A DNA stretch of 64,000 nucleotides from Pelagibacterales bacterium MED-G40 (GTDB lineage Bacteria > Pseudomonadota > Alphaproteobacteria > Pelagibacterales > Pelagibacteraceae). The stretch spans positions 141,873-205,872 of the forward strand of contig NTJN01000002.1 of NCBI GenBank assembly GCA_002457515.1. The letters run 5' to 3'. The number at the start of each line of letters is the position of its first letter. The first letter of the stretch is position 1. The notes beneath the pieces are model-generated. The model was not told where the DNA came from, searched no databases, and saw only the letters and a program-made list of their open reading frames with translations. Shown in pieces: positions 62,871-64,000 of the stretch. Both the position numbers and the translations under genes were made by a program.

Positions 62871-63020
62871 GGTATATCACCCTTTAAAAACAAAGCTTAT
62901 CTACCTATTACTTAACCAAACTGCTTCAAAGGGGTTTAATATTAAAAGCTTATTTTTTATTTCAATTAAGATAGGACAATTTGTATATGTCTTTTTAACT
63001 AGAATTTGTTAAAAGTTAAT

Positions 63021-63524
63021 ATGAGAAAAATTTTATATTTATTTTTAACACTTTTAATTAGTTCCGCAGCCTTTGCAGATAAAAACATGAAAATTGGAAA
63101 AAAGGGCAAAATTTCTGATGTAACGAGAACAATACAAGTTAAAATGTACGATAATTATTATGAGCCAAATTCGTTTAGCTTTAAAAAAGGTGAAACTGTC
63201 AAATTTGAAGTTATCAATGCTGGAGAATTAGTTCATGAATTTAATATTGCAAATGCAATGTTACATTTAAAACATCAACCAGAGATGTCTAAAATGGTTG
63301 AACATGAAATTTTACTACCTGACTCGATTGATAAAGAAAAAATGAAGAATATGGGAAAAACAGATCATGCAATGGGTCATGCTCATAGCAATAGTGTTTT
63401 ACTTTCGCCAAACGAAAAAGGTACAATTATTTGGAAGTTTGTTAATGCTGTAAACATTGAGATAGCATGTAACGTTCCTGGTCATTATCAAGATGGAATG
63501 ATAGCTGCAGTAAACTTGAATTAG
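63021..63524 (+). CDS. Cupredoxin-like periplasmic copper protein (CopI/azurin-like)
   Basis: Signal peptide; NAGELVHEFNIANAM, His/Met-rich TDHAMGHAHSN, IACNVPGHYQDGMIAAV (Cys-x-His-x-Met copper site). Confidence 0.85.
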   Translation: MRKILYLFLTLLISSAAFADKNMKIGKKGKISDVTRTIQVKMYDNYYEPNSFSFKKGETVKFEVINAGELVHEFNIANAMLHLKHQPEMSKMVEHEILLPDSIDKEKMKNMGKTDHAMGHAHSNSVLLSPNEKGTIIWKFVNAVNIEIACNVPGHYQDGMIAAVNLN

Positions 63525-63535
63525 AATTTTTATAA

Positions 63536-63964
63536 ATGAGATTTAAATTTTTAATAATTTTATTCTTATTTTTATTTATAACAAATTTTGCTTATTCACA
63601 TAATCATTATCCAATAACAAGAAATTCAGTGTCTGATATTTTGGAAGGAAAAGTTCTGTACAATCAGAATTGTGCTTCATGTCATAAAGCAAACTTAGCT
63701 GGCGCAACTGATTGGAAGGGGCTAGATAAAGACGGTCATAGGAAAGCTCCACCTTTAAACGGAACAGGTCATACTTGGCATCATGATGACAAAACACTTC
63801 ATGCTATTATAAAATATGGACTAGCAAAGTTAGTAAATAATTATGAAGGTAAAATGATTGGTTTTGGTGACAAACTATCCGATAAAGAAATTGATAGTGT
63901 TTTAGCTTATATCAAATCTTTTTGGTCTAAAGAAAATTACGAATATCAACTAAAGCTTAATTGA
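63536..63964 (+). CDS. Class I cytochrome c, periplasmic
   Basis: Signal peptide; haem motif CASCH (GKVLYNQNCASCHKANLAGA), distal Met region GKMIGFGDKLSDKEIDSVLAYIKSFW. Confidence 0.88.
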   Translation: MRFKFLIILFLFLFITNFAYSHNHYPITRNSVSDILEGKVLYNQNCASCHKANLAGATDWKGLDKDGHRKAPPLNGTGHTWHHDDKTLHAIIKYGLAKLVNNYEGKMIGFGDKLSDKEIDSVLAYIKSFWSKENYEYQLKLN

Positions 63965-64000
63965 GATATGGAAAGTAACGTTAATTTTAATTGGTCTTGC

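Noticed and set aside
62892-62953. Direct repeat AAAGCTTAT (62892-62900 and 62945-62953) as att or target-site duplication
   Set aside because: Nine bases in very AT-rich DNA is weak; no recombinase or element ends between the copies.
62871-63017. Group I intron interrupting tRNA-Leu(UAA), as in cyanobacteria
   Set aside because: No 3' exon (variable arm, T-arm, CGAGGGC) appears downstream, and the 150 bp before the cupredoxin ORF is too short and AT-rich for a recognisable group I core.
63968-64000. Start of another coding sequence at the window edge
   Set aside because: Only about 30 bases; two frames are open and neither can be chosen.

Overview
The window is a dense, AT-rich, streamlined alphaproteobacterial chromosome segment. 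Gene content and order look SAR11/Pelagibacterales-like, which is an inference from synteny and protein motifs, not a search result. Most of it is core genome: nuoD(partial)-EFGHIJKLMN, birA-coaX-rnj, proS-lolC-lolD-dnaE, rpsB-tsf-frr-uppS-cdsA-dxr-bamA-skp-lpxD-fabZ-lpxA-lpxI-lpxB, gltX, lexA, trpCDGE, a SurA/PpiD-like protein, tpiA-secG-pyrG-kdsA-eno-ftsB-lipA, coq10/ratA, pncC, pgpA, ispDF, ntrYX and trkAH. The less ordinary parts are: (1) umuDC plus an ATP-grasp gene between lpxB and gltX, with GAAC-N7-GAAC LexA boxes at both umuD and lexA; (2) an accessory block after trkH with two tandem GT17-like proteins, a GT8-like protein, an unlisted 50-aa DUF5989-like ORF and an SGNH hydrolase, ending at a tRNA-Leu(UAA) gene cut off after its anticodon loop, next to a cupredoxin/cytochrome c pair; (3) a structured leader upstream of rpsB; (4) an NtrX without the GAFTGA motif; (5) several genes absent from their usual syntenic positions (pyrH, rseP, pdh block, gltA/comEC/moeA/moaC, dusB/ntrBC). 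I saw no CRISPR array, transposase, integrase, rRNA or intact tRNA. No single system here is obviously new; the post-trkH block with the broken tRNA is the best candidate for follow-up.
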